The translations under genes and the position numbers were made by a program. A model generated the notes under the pieces. That model searched no databases. It saw nothing but the letters and a program-made list of their open reading frames with translations, and was not told where the DNA came from. Positions 7,834-15,768 of a DNA stretch of 29,002 bases are shown piece by piece. Source of the stretch: Candidatus Anoxychlamydiales bacterium (GTDB lineage: Bacteria; Chlamydiota; Chlamydiia; Chlamydiales; SM23-39); assembly GCA_011064865.1 (NCBI GenBank), contig JAAKFX010000004.1:1-29002 (forward strand), read 5' to 3'. How positions within the stretch are numbered: the stretch's first letter is position 1; every line of letters begins with the position of its first letter.

Positions 7834-9186
7834 ATGAAAAAAAATAAGATTGTAAATACATTTATTTTCTTTTTTTTAGCTTTAACTATTTTATCAACAA
7901 ATGCTCTTTTTGCTGCTGCAGAAAATGCAAAAAATCCTCAAATAATTACAAATGAATATGGAAAATATATTTTTGCTATTTGGGCTAAAAATGATTCTAC
8001 AAATGATATCATTCAAACTAGCTACTCTTCAGATTATGGCTCTACTTGGTCTTCACCTATAGACCTCTCTTTTTTAGGACAAAATGCAGCTATTCCCGAT
8101 TTGGCAAGCGATTCATATCAAAAGTTTATATATGGACTATGGCAAAGATCAAACGGCACAAATATTATAGTGCAGTTTGCATATTCTAAAACGAATGATT
8201 TTCAAAATTGGTCTACTGCTGTTGATCTGTCTTTGGCTGGCCAAAATGCAACAAGCCCAAAAATAATAACAAGCGATATTGGAAAAAATGTTTTTGTTAC
8301 CTGGACAAGATCGAATGGAACAAATGATATTATTAGGTTCAATAGATCTACAGATTTTGGATCTACTTGGACAGGTCCTATAGATCTTTCAGGTAATGGA
8401 CAAAATGCTACAATGCCTCAAATTTCTTCAAATGAAAATCAAAATTGTATTTGCTCTCTTTGGACAAGATCGAATGGAACAAATGATATTATTCAATTTA
8501 GGCTTTCATCAAATTATGGTGGAACTTGGGCTTCTGTAATAAATTTATCTGACGCCGGTCAAAATGCAAAAGATCCGCAGATTCAAACAACCAAAAATGT
8601 TATTTATGCTGTTTGGGCGAGATCAAACGGCTCAAATGATATTATTCAATTAAGACTCTCTGATAGCTCAGGTTCTAATTGGTCTTCTGCTTTTGATTTG
8701 TCTACAACTGGACAAACCGCAAAAAATCCGCAAATAGCAGCAGATAAAGATGGTCAAAATACGTATGTAGCTTGGGCGAGATCGAATGGGACAAATGATA
8801 TTATTCAACTATCTTATTCATCAGATTATGGTCTTATTTGGAGCTCTCCTATAGATTTATCTGCAACTGGACAAACTGCAAAAGATCCGCAAATTGCGAC
8901 AGATAATTATGGACAAAATATTTATGTAACTTGGATAAGATCTAGTGGTACGAATGATATTGTTCAAGTAGCGTATTCTACTGATTTTGGATCTACTTGG
9001 AGCTCACCTGTTGATTTGTCTGATGCCGGACAAAATGCTCAAGATCCTCAAATAACAACTGATGCAGACGGGCAAAAAGCGTGTGTTATCTGGACTAGAT
9101 CTGATGGAACAAAAGATGTTATTCAAGTATCCGGTTCTCAATTTTATGGATCTTTATGGTCAATACCACAAACTATATCGGATTAA
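7834..9186 (+). CDS. Secreted Asp-box (BNR) repeat protein, sialidase-like propeller, paralog A
   Basis: 450 residues. A signal peptide (about 1-28) is followed almost entirely by eight tandem units of about 53 residues. Each unit carries a hydrophobic Trp strand ('VTWTRSNGTNDIIQ'), then an Asp-box of the S-x-D-x-G-x-T-W type (SSDYGSTW at 65-72, STDFGSTW at 172-179, SSNYGGTW at 225-232), then 'SSPIDLS' and 'GQNAxxPQI'. Asp-boxes mark beta-propeller blades of sialidases and related secreted proteins, so a propeller is likely. I do not see the sialidase Arg triad, the FRIP motif or a convincing Glu/Tyr pair, so glycan binding or adhesion is more plausible than hydrolysis. Asn-Gly-Thr-Asn repeats are conspicuous. 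DNA repeats within the gene are near-identical in places. A paralog follows 61 nt later. Confidence 0.83.
   Translation: MKKNKIVNTFIFFFLALTILSTNALFAAAENAKNPQIITNEYGKYIFAIWAKNDSTNDIIQTSYSSDYGSTWSSPIDLSFLGQNAAIPDLASDSYQKFIYGLWQRSNGTNIIVQFAYSKTNDFQNWSTAVDLSLAGQNATSPKIITSDIGKNVFVTWTRSNGTNDIIRFNRSTDFGSTWTGPIDLSGNGQNATMPQISSNENQNCICSLWTRSNGTNDIIQFRLSSNYGGTWASVINLSDAGQNAKDPQIQTTKNVIYAVWARSNGSNDIIQLRLSDSSGSNWSSAFDLSTTGQTAKNPQIAADKDGQNTYVAWARSNGTNDIIQLSYSSDYGLIWSSPIDLSATGQTAKDPQIATDNYGQNIYVTWIRSSGTNDIVQVAYSTDFGSTWSSPVDLSDAGQNAQDPQITTDADGQKACVIWTRSDGTKDVIQVSGSQFYGSLWSIPQTISD
8302..8493 (+). repeat. 33-nt exact direct repeats inside Asp-box gene A
   Basis: An identical 33-nt segment occurs at 8302-8334 and 8461-8493, exactly 159 nt (53 codons) apart. 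It encodes the 'WTRSNGTNDII' strand of neighbouring blades. Diverged copies of the same segment recur in the other units (for example near 8773). The exact spacing shows recent in-frame duplication or gene conversion of whole blades. Confidence 0.9.
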
Positions 9187-9247
9187 ATTTTGAGATTTTA
9201 TGTCCATACAAATATTAATATTTATCAAACAAAAGGAATAAAAAAAA

Positions 9248-10669
9248 ATGAATTTTGTAAAAAAAATGTCTATTTATAAATCTAGATTCTTTAACTTTTT
9301 TCTATATTTTTTTCTCACAACATTTTTTTTTACAGTTGATGCTTTTTCTGAAATTGTTTGGCAACTTCCAGCTCAGCAAAGAGCTGCATCGGGAGAAGAT
9401 ACAAGTCCGGTAATTGTAGCTACAGATGACACTGGTGGCAACGTTGCTATGATTTGGAGAAACTCTACTGATGCAAAAATTCAGGTAGTTATTTCAAATA
9501 ACTTTGGATCTACTTGGAGCTCTCCAATTGATTTATCTGTAACTCCAACAGCACAGAATTCAGATATAGCAATCTCAAGCTCTGGACAATATATATATGG
9601 TATTTGGGAGGCTAGACCCGCTGCAATATTTCAAATAGAGTTTTCGAGATCAACAGATTTTGGATCTAACTGGACCCCTACGGGCTCTGTAGCGGTATTA
9701 TCTGATACAGCTACCAATGCTGCTAGATCACATGTTGCTACAAATAGTTCAGGTAGTAATGTCTATGCTCTTTGGCGGCAAACAGTAGGAGCTAAAACTC
9801 AAATACAAACATCGAGATCGACAGATTTTGGAGCCACTTGGCCGGCAGGAACAGCCTCGATAAAATTATCTGAGGCAAGCGAAAATGCACAGCTATCTCA
9901 AATTGTGACAAATAATTCAGGGCAATATGTCTATGCAGTTTGGCGAAGACAAGATGGAGGAATATTTAGAGTTCAAACATCGAGATCAATAGACTTTGGA
10001 GCTAGTTGGACTCCTATAGCTTCGGTCAATACCATCTCAGCAAATGATAACAATGCTACGGATCCTCAAATTGCAACAAGTTTTTCAGGACAATTTGTCT
10101 ATGGTGTGTGGGAAAAAACTGTAGATGGTTCTAATACAAATATTCAATTTTCTAGATCGACAGATTTTGGAGCTACTTTTTCAACCGCAATAAATGTGGT
10201 TTCAAGTATCGGTCAAGCTAGAGATCCTAAAATAGCAATTGACGCTACAGGACAATATGTTTATCTTGTTTACAGTGTAGGTAACTCAACTATTAGAGTT
10301 TCTAGATCGACAGATTTTGGAGCTACTTTTTCAGATCCAATAACAATTTCAACAGGCTCTTCTAATACGATGTTTGAGATTACTGCAAATGTATCTGGGC
10401 AAAAAATATTTGTTATTTGGACTAATTCTGATTCTCTTTTTTCTAAATTTGTAGGTTCTTCATTTGATTTTGGTGAGACCTTTTCTGATCCTGTTTTATT
10501 ATCAGGAGCTGCTGATTCTTTTACCCAACCTGCTATCATAACAGACAATAGTGGTAGATTTGTTTATAGTGCATTTGATTTAGATGATGGCTCTAACATT
10601 ATTATATTTTCTGTAAATGGAGTTGATCAAACTATATTGAGGGTTCCGATAGCACATATTACTAGGTAA
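9248..10669 (+). CDS. Secreted Asp-box (BNR) repeat protein, sialidase-like propeller, paralog B
   Basis: 473 residues. The N-terminus is basic and then strongly hydrophobic (about 14-35, ending 'VDAFSE'), a long signal peptide; a second ATG at 9266 would shorten it without losing the hydrophobic core. The mature part has seven units with the Asp-box 'RSTDFGATW/F' (variants SNNFGSTW, RSIDFGASW, SSFDFGETF) alternating with 'SGQYVYAVWRR'-type strands. Unit length is about 50-56 residues, less regular than in paralog A. A 20-nt stretch is identical between the paralogs (8986-9005 and 9503-9522), so they arose by duplication or exchange sequence. No sialidase catalytic set is visible. The gene ends 3 nt before the convergent porin gene. 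Probable role: extracellular or surface binding protein; function inferred from fold only. Confidence 0.82.
   Translation: MNFVKKMSIYKSRFFNFFLYFFLTTFFFTVDAFSEIVWQLPAQQRAASGEDTSPVIVATDDTGGNVAMIWRNSTDAKIQVVISNNFGSTWSSPIDLSVTPTAQNSDIAISSSGQYIYGIWEARPAAIFQIEFSRSTDFGSNWTPTGSVAVLSDTATNAARSHVATNSSGSNVYALWRQTVGAKTQIQTSRSTDFGATWPAGTASIKLSEASENAQLSQIVTNNSGQYVYAVWRRQDGGIFRVQTSRSIDFGASWTPIASVNTISANDNNATDPQIATSFSGQFVYGVWEKTVDGSNTNIQFSRSTDFGATFSTAINVVSSIGQARDPKIAIDATGQYVYLVYSVGNSTIRVSRSTDFGATFSDPITISTGSSNTMFEITANVSGQKIFVIWTNSDSLFSKFVGSSFDFGETFSDPVLLSGAADSFTQPAIITDNSGRFVYSAFDLDDGSNIIIFSVNGVDQTILRVPIAHITR
10151..10333 (+). repeat. 33-nt exact direct repeats inside Asp-box gene B
   Basis: The same 33-nt segment coding for 'SRSTDFGATFS' is at 10151-10183 and 10301-10333, 150 nt (50 codons) apart; a near-copy is at about 9812-9840. 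As in paralog A, the spacing equals one blade and points to recent blade-level duplication. Confidence 0.9.
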
Positions 10670-10672
10670 ATA

Positions 10673-11671
10673 TTAGATATCTAAAAGCAAGCTAAATGCT
10701 AGACCATTAAATTTAAGATTATTTCTAGAGACTGTTTTCATGCTATTTGGATCAAGGTCCATAAATCTTTTTAACTGATTTTGATCCCACCACTCATGGA
10801 ATTCATAACCAATTCTAATCGCAATTTTGCTTTGATCTTTGTTAAAAAGTTTATTAAAGCTAAGACCTAACGATATTTGAGCATTTGGCTGAACATCATA
10901 TCTTTTCTCTTTTACACTATATCGAATTAATCCACTTATTGGAGTTGTAGAGTTTTGAGATAAATCATGCTTGCCAAACAAAAGAGCAAAAAATGACTTT
11001 GCATAAATGCTATAATATTTAGAGATAATAAATTCAGCTGCATACCCTGCTTTAATGCCTACTCCCCAATAATCGTTTTTAGCTCTGACTATATTATTAG
11101 TATTTACAATGTTGTATTCGATTTTATATGTTTGATCAATAATTGCTCCTCTAATGCCAAGAGAAGGGTTGGAGATATAATATTTACTAACGAAATAAGG
11201 TCTTGTTAAATCCAGATCAAAGGTATGAAAATCTCCGGATAAACTAGCTGCTGCATTTGAGCTATTTAAAAAAGCTGGGGGTAAAAATGAGTTATATATG
11301 AGATTTCTTGGAGTCGTCTCAGATGCTTTTTTCATTTTTATAAATGTATAGCTAAGATCAACATAGCTCTGTTTTAGAGTAGATCTTTTTATGGGAAATG
11401 AAAATAGAACTCTTACGCCTGGATTAAATTTTTGCTCACCATTTGAATTATTTATTTTCTCATTTGCAACTTGAGCGTATTCTATTCCATCTTCAAAAAA
11501 ATTGATAAAAAGATAGTTTAGCTCTGCTTTAAACTGCAAAGGGCAAATATTATTAGAATATGCAAATTGTTTTTCGCATGCGCAATAAGCTCTAGAGCAA
11601 GGCTTTTCTTCTTCTGCAAAGATCTGAAATATCAGACAAAAAAATAAAAACGAAAGTAGTGATTTTTTCAT
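10673..11671 (-). CDS. MOMP-like outer-membrane beta-barrel protein, paralog 4 (cysteine-rich N-terminus)
   Basis: 332 residues. The signal peptide is 1-19 ('FQIFA' before cleavage). The mature start is Cys-rich (C24, C29, C31, C43), unlike the other three copies and reminiscent of disulfide-linked chlamydial envelope proteins. The barrel blocks are recognisable but more diverged: 'FKAELNYLFINFFEDGIEYA', 'FNPGVRVLFSF', 'YVDLSYTFIKM', 'YYISNPSLGIRGAIIDQ', 'YWGVGIKAGYAAEFIISKYYSIYAKSFFALLFG', 'IRIGYEFHEWWDQNQ', and a 'LKFNGLAFSLLLDI' end. The last residue is Ile rather than Phe. It has its own promoter (11689-11717) with a short leader and no clear Shine-Dalgarno. It converges on Asp-box gene B with 3 nt between the stops. 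Confidence 0.8.
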   Translation of the reverse strand: MKKSLLSFLFFCLIFQIFAEEEKPCSRAYCACEKQFAYSNNICPLQFKAELNYLFINFFEDGIEYAQVANEKINNSNGEQKFNPGVRVLFSFPIKRSTLKQSYVDLSYTFIKMKKASETTPRNLIYNSFLPPAFLNSSNAAASLSGDFHTFDLDLTRPYFVSKYYISNPSLGIRGAIIDQTYKIEYNIVNTNNIVRAKNDYWGVGIKAGYAAEFIISKYYSIYAKSFFALLFGKHDLSQNSTTPISGLIRYSVKEKRYDVQPNAQISLGLSFNKLFNKDQSKIAIRIGYEFHEWWDQNQLKRFMDLDPNSMKTVSRNNLKFNGLAFSLLLDI

Positions 11672-11688
11672 AGCTAGCTTTTTTTTGT

Positions 11689-11717
11689 ATAGTAAGTGAA
11701 TTTGTTAGAATAGTCAA
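11689..11717 (-). promoter_or_regulatory. Sigma-70/66-type promoter of MOMP-like paralog 4
   Basis: On the minus strand TTGACT (11712-11717) and TACTAT (11689-11694) are separated by exactly 17 nt. The predicted transcript starts about 11 nt ahead of the ATG at 11671, giving a near-leaderless message; this fits the lack of a ribosome binding site there. Confidence 0.65.
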
Positions 11718-11796
11718 TTTTTTTTAAATACATAAATTAATATATATTAAAGATTTAAGTGGAATTAATCAGAAAAATAGTTTTTTATACAGAGAT

Positions 11797-12327
11797 CTAA
11801 AATAAAAGAAGATGATTTAGTTTTATATCATGCTCTTGCACGGGTAGTTTTTTATCAAAGAGCTGTTCTAAAAAGCCTATGCCTAATATTGGACATTTTA
11901 AATTTGATAAAAATTTATCATAATATCCCCTACCATAGCCAAGCCTATTATTATTTTTATCAAAAACAATAGCAGGAACTAAAACACATGAAATGTTTTT
12001 AGCCTCTATTTTTTTACATTTATTAGGATCGGGCTCTAAGATATTAAATCTCCCCTTTATAAGCTGATTATCAAGATCAGTTACTTCATAGACTTCTAGA
12101 TCATCACTCTTAACCTTTGGAAGAAATAGTCTATTCTCAAGGGCTAACTTTTTATTTAATAACCAGAGATTAATCTCTTTTGGTTTAGATGCAAAAGATA
12201 AGATATTGGAAAAATTTAAATTTAAAATTTTCAAAGCTTTTTTAGCTGCTATTGATCTTCTAATAGTAGATATTTCATTTCTAATTATTATATATTTTTT
12301 TCTAATATCGTTTTTTTTGAGTAGCAC
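11797..12327 (-). CDS. ygfA: 5-formyltetrahydrofolate cyclo-ligase
   Basis: Converts 5-formyl-THF to 5,10-methenyl-THF with ATP, returning stored folate to the one-carbon pool. 176 residues, slightly short of the usual 180-200. The N-terminus has the family's 'KKxxIRxxxxxxRxxI' helix, the middle has 'LPKVKSDDLEVYEV', and the signature 'NRLGYGRGYYDKFLSNL' is complete near residues 128-144, including the Gly-rich nucleotide-binding turn and the Tyr-Tyr-Asp. The start is GTG, chosen because it overlaps the stop of the upstream lipoprotein gene (TAGTG) and has AAGGA about 10 nt before it, so translation is probably coupled. It matches C. trachomatis CT649 in position relative to the next three genes. 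Confidence 0.93.
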   Translation of the reverse strand: MLLKKNDIRKKYIIIRNEISTIRRSIAAKKALKILNLNFSNILSFASKPKEINLWLLNKKLALENRLFLPKVKSDDLEVYEVTDLDNQLIKGRFNILEPDPNKCKKIEAKNISCVLVPAIVFDKNNNRLGYGRGYYDKFLSNLKCPILGIGFLEQLFDKKLPVQEHDIKLNHLLLF

Positions 12328-13607
12328 TATTTTGTTTTTCCTTCACTGTAATGTATTTTTTTTATAAATCTACCTGTACTATCGAATAGCGTTGCTATTC
12401 CATTTCCTTTTATTATTGTAGATACAGGCTCTTTTTGATTTATCTGATAGTATGAGCCTTTAATTAAAATATCGTTTTCATACTCTTCTATAAACATAAC
12501 AGATCCATTTTCATACCAAGCGAAATGTGAACCATTTTTTTTGTTTAAAAGATACTCTTTTTGAGACTCTAATTTAGCATTTTTATACCAAGTTTTGACA
12601 CTTCCATGGATGTTTCCACTATTCCAGTCAATTTCAAGTTTTAAAACAGGTTTGTTAATTTTCAGATTTTTAGCAATTTCATTTCTTAGATAATATTGAG
12701 ATTCGATTCCATCTTTAATATTATCTTTTTGAAAATACTCGTTTTGAAGCTGTCCATCTACAGAAAATGTTTGAACTCTACCTTCAGGTTTTCCATTTTT
12801 ATATTCTATTAACTGATAGAGATTGTTATCTCGAAAGATTGCTTTTTCACCATCTCCATTTTTTATAGAAGATATTCTCACTCTAGATTTTTTAAAGTAT
12901 TGTCCGTTAAGTAGAGACCCATCTTCATAGTCTTGTATAAAAGAGATATTGTTGTTCGAATAAAAGCCAATATTAGGTCCCTGTTGGATACCATTTTTAT
13001 ATGTCGTTTTTAAAATGATTTCCCCATTTTTATTATATTCAATAACTTCCCCATTTATCTCATCTCGTACATATGGAATGATTTTTTTGATTTTCCCATT
13101 TGCAAAGTAGTATTTAGAAGCATCTGCAAGAGCTCCTTTTTTATAAAAAAACTCTGATAGTAGATTTCCTTTTTCTGAATAAGTTTTGCACAATCCTTCA
13201 AAAAGCCAGCTCTCTTGAAAATTAAAATCAGCTGCTCCTGAAATTACAAAAGCATCAACTTTTAACTTGCCATTAGAATAATACTCTTTAAACTTGCCAA
13301 AAGCTCTTGCGTTTTTAATCTCTAAATATTTTGAAAGCTCTCCATTATCATGATATGCAGTTAAAATAGAGATCGAGTTGTTTTTATCATCTTTATTATA
13401 GATTCTTAAAACTTTTTGATAGGGTTGAGACTCATTGAAATTAGTATTTTTATATTTGATAAGCTTTTCTTCAGAAGAAATTGTCTCTGTAAGACCATTT
13501 CTATCTACTATTTGCAGACAAGATAGCTCATTTTGAGCACTTTTTGATGTGCAAGAGATTAAAAAAGTAGATATTACAATTAATAGATATATAATTTTTT
13601 TATTCAT
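12327..13607 (-). CDS. Lipoprotein with MORN/YwqK-type repeats (CT648-like)
   Basis: 426 residues from the ATG at 13607. I chose this start, not the in-frame GTG at 13631, because it gives a clean lipoprotein signal: basic start, hydrophobic 5-15, lipobox L-I-S-C with the modified Cys at residue 19. The body is about ten repeats of the 'YxxNGKIKxxxxYxxGxxxGxxxxYxxNG' kind (for example 'YYSNGKLKVDAF', 'YYFANGKIKKIIPY', 'YNKNGEIILKTTYKNGIQQG', 'WYENGSVMFIEEY'), the MORN-2/YwqK pattern of short beta-hairpins. YwqK has been labelled an antitoxin in some databases, but nothing here suggests a toxin-antitoxin pair. The start overlaps the stop of the upstream membrane protein by 8 nt. Likely periplasmic and membrane-anchored. 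Its co-expression with a PilM/GspL-like protein is its most informative feature. Confidence 0.85.
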   Translation of the reverse strand: MNKKIIYLLIVISTFLISCTSKSAQNELSCLQIVDRNGLTETISSEEKLIKYKNTNFNESQPYQKVLRIYNKDDKNNSISILTAYHDNGELSKYLEIKNARAFGKFKEYYSNGKLKVDAFVISGAADFNFQESWLFEGLCKTYSEKGNLLSEFFYKKGALADASKYYFANGKIKKIIPYVRDEINGEVIEYNKNGEIILKTTYKNGIQQGPNIGFYSNNNISFIQDYEDGSLLNGQYFKKSRVRISSIKNGDGEKAIFRDNNLYQLIEYKNGKPEGRVQTFSVDGQLQNEYFQKDNIKDGIESQYYLRNEIAKNLKINKPVLKLEIDWNSGNIHGSVKTWYKNAKLESQKEYLLNKKNGSHFAWYENGSVMFIEEYENDILIKGSYYQINQKEPVSTIIKGNGIATLFDSTGRFIKKIHYSEGKTK

Positions 13608-14259
13608 AATTTTTTTTCTTATAAAATTCACGTTTTAAAATTTTCATGTTTAAAGAAAAGACGTTTTTTCTTTTTTTCGTAAGAGAGAAATTTTTACAAA
13701 TAAGTTGTGGCGCATCCGTTATCTTTTCAAAATCATTAAAAGACAAATCTTCAACTATAGATAATATTTTTTGAAGATCATTCTCATCGATTTCTATAGG
13801 TTTTACTTGAGTCTCATCAGTCTCGGTTATCAATGTAGATTTTATAACCCTCTCTTCTACAAATTTTAGTTTGTTTTGATCGCTATTTATAAAATTTAAT
13901 CTTTTTTTTATCTGCTCACTAGTTGAAAAGGCTGGATGTAAAAGTAATTTTGATAATATGGATTTTTCATTTTCTAAAAATGTTAAACTTTCTAACTTAT
14001 TATCAATAAAAAATTTATCAAAATTAGTTTTTTGAGCTATAAAATCTTTTATCTCTTTTCTAGTATCTAAAGAGCTTATAGAGATCTTTTGACATGAGAT
14101 TAATTTCTCTTTATATGCATGAAGCTTAGATGCTTTTGAAAATGTTAAAATGGTTATAGCAGCAAGTAATATCAAAGATATCACAAAAAAAATATAAACA
14201 TTTTTTTTGTAGATGAAAATTTTTCCAATTTCTCTAAATATAGATTTTAACATAGTCAT
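13600..14259 (-). CDS. Single-pass inner-membrane protein, PilN/PilO- or GspM-like (CT647-like)
   Basis: 219 residues. A short cytoplasmic basic N-terminus (about 1-20) precedes one transmembrane segment (about 21-41). Residues 42-150 are helical with coiled-coil character, and a compact alpha/beta C-terminal part (about 150-205) contains 'DLQKILSIVEDLSF' and 'APQLICKNFSLTKK'. This layout of N-terminal anchor, periplasmic coiled coil and small ferredoxin-like domain is that of PilO/PilN in type IV pili and GspM in type II secretion. Sequence identity to those families is not evident by eye; the argument rests on architecture and on the PilM/GspL-like protein encoded immediately upstream (3-nt gap). 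A second in-frame ATG at 14253 is better spaced from the GAG ribosome binding site and may be the true start. Confidence 0.75.
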   Translation of the reverse strand: MTMLKSIFREIGKIFIYKKNVYIFFVISLILLAAITILTFSKASKLHAYKEKLISCQKISISSLDTRKEIKDFIAQKTNFDKFFIDNKLESLTFLENEKSILSKLLLHPAFSTSEQIKKRLNFINSDQNKLKFVEERVIKSTLITETDETQVKPIEIDENDLQKILSIVEDLSFNDFEKITDAPQLICKNFSLTKKRKNVFSLNMKILKREFYKKKNYE

Positions 14260-14262
14260 TTC

Positions 14263-15750
14263 TCAAATTTTGCTCTTTAAATAAAAGCTAGTTTTATAGC
14301 GGTCGTCTTTCACATGCCAAGTGATTTTTTGGCTTTGATCTACTTTTAGATCTTTAGATAAAGAGTCATAAAAACTTCTAGCAATAGCAGGCGTTTGTGT
14401 TTTAAATTCAAGGAATATTTTGGCAACATATTTTTCGCTTTTTGCAAATACAGATGGATATTTCTCTAAATTATAATCAAATGATATTATCTCAGTCTCT
14501 TTTAAAAATTCATGATTGTTTAGCCAGCTAAGAGTTTGAGATACATTTGGTAGCTTTAAAAAATAGACGAAATCTTTATTCTCATTTTTAAGCTTTTTTT
14601 CAAATGCATCTAAATCTTCATAAAAATTAGAATTTTCAAGTTTTGAATCTTCATTTAAAAAGCGTTTTTCAAAATTTTTGATTTGGACTAGCTTTTCATG
14701 TAAGCTGTTTTCTTCTTTTTTTAAAAAATATGAAGATCCCAAAAAAAAAGCTAAGAAAAAAATTATGAAAAACAGAGAAAAATAAAGCGTTTTTTTTCCA
14801 ATAATCTCTAATTGTCTTTTAGCTGTAAAATCAAGCTCTCTAAACTGCGGTGATAGGTTATCTTTAGATAAAAGGTTCAAACAAAGACCTATGCTTATCG
14901 CAAAAGTTTTAAGTTTTTCTTTTTTTTCTAACACATCGCTTTTTAATATCTTTAAAACTTTTTCATTGTTTAAAAATTCACCAATATTTGTAAAAGATTG
15001 TAACTCCCCTGTCAAAATCATCGGCAATTTATCGCCACTGTCGCTATTGAAAAAAATAAATGTCTTTTCAATAGATTTTTTAAGCTCATTTAACACTGTT
15101 TTCAATTTGCTTTTAGCATTTAAAGATGAAACATCTAAATTAGCATTTTTCGATTTTTTATCTTCTAAATATGCATCTAGTAGATTGTCTGATCCAATTT
15201 TTATGCTATGCATTTTTTCTACATAATTCTCATGCATGTATACGCACGTAGTTTTGTTTTTCGAAATATGCACTAAAAAAGCATCTTTAGTATCTTTAAA
15301 ATAAAAATTTGCAAACCTAACAAGAGCAATAGATGAGAGGGTAACCTCATCAGGATCTATATTTAAATGGTTCAATCTATTTAAATGTTTTTTTAAAAAA
15401 TCCTTTGTTGTAATAAAAAATTTTAAAGTTGATCTGTTTTTTAAATATATTGCAGATCTAATCGTCTTTTCGATATCTAATGTCGATATGGACTCTTCTT
15501 GATATTTTATTGCCTTTTTTAAAACAAAAGAATTTTTAACATTAAAAGAAGCGCTTTTTACTAAAACATCAGATGCATCTAATGCAGATGCAATTAAATT
15601 TTTATCTTTATTTGACGTGTAAAGCAGCTTTACATCATTGTCCGATATGTCGCTAATATCTAAAGATTTAACTGTAATTAAATCTTTTTGTTTATTCATT
15701 ATCGCAAGATTTATATTATCTGAATCACAATCTAAGCCAACTACTTGCAT
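14263..15750 (-). CDS. Membrane-anchored actin-like protein, PilM/GspL-like (CT646-like)
   Basis: 495 residues from ATG 15750 (a TTG at 15756 is in frame and equally placed for the AGGA ribosome binding site). The first ~290 residues follow the PilM/FtsA actin-like plan: 'VVGLDCDSDNINLAI' at the N-terminus (phosphate-1 position), then 'DAFLVHISKNKTTCVYM' with 'HSIKIGSDNLLDAYL' (phosphate-2 and 'R-x-I-x-x-G-G' positions of PilM), 'ELKKSIEKTFIFF', 'LPMILTGELQSF' (adenosine motif position) and 'FAISIGLCLNLL'. A short linker like the PilN 'NLLP' start follows. One transmembrane helix lies at about 322-343, then a 150-residue periplasmic part with coiled coil. A cytoplasmic actin fold plus one TM plus a periplasmic tail is the GspL arrangement, equal to PilM fused to PilN. 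Key acidic residues of the ATP site are only partly kept, so ATP binding is uncertain. Confidence 0.75.
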   Translation of the reverse strand: MQVVGLDCDSDNINLAIMNKQKDLITVKSLDISDISDNDVKLLYTSNKDKNLIASALDASDVLVKSASFNVKNSFVLKKAIKYQEESISTLDIEKTIRSAIYLKNRSTLKFFITTKDFLKKHLNRLNHLNIDPDEVTLSSIALVRFANFYFKDTKDAFLVHISKNKTTCVYMHENYVEKMHSIKIGSDNLLDAYLEDKKSKNANLDVSSLNAKSKLKTVLNELKKSIEKTFIFFNSDSGDKLPMILTGELQSFTNIGEFLNNEKVLKILKSDVLEKKEKLKTFAISIGLCLNLLSKDNLSPQFRELDFTAKRQLEIIGKKTLYFSLFFIIFFLAFFLGSSYFLKKEENSLHEKLVQIKNFEKRFLNEDSKLENSNFYEDLDAFEKKLKNENKDFVYFLKLPNVSQTLSWLNNHEFLKETEIISFDYNLEKYPSVFAKSEKYVAKIFLEFKTQTPAIARSFYDSLSKDLKVDQSQKITWHVKDDRYKTSFYLKSKI

Positions 15751-15768
15751 GTTCAAAAAATCCTGATG

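Noticed and set aside
9210..9223. 14-nt palindrome AAATATTAATATTT between the two Asp-box genes
   Set aside because: Made only of A and T with no T-tail; such palindromes are expected by chance here.
7834..10669. Calling the Asp-box proteins active sialidases
   Set aside because: No Arg triad, FRIP motif or nucleophile Tyr/Glu pair could be identified; Asp-boxes alone do not show catalysis.
12327..13607. Toxin-antitoxin reading of the YwqK-type lipoprotein
   Set aside because: It has a lipobox and many MORN-like repeats, and its neighbours are membrane proteins and ygfA; no toxin gene adjoins it.
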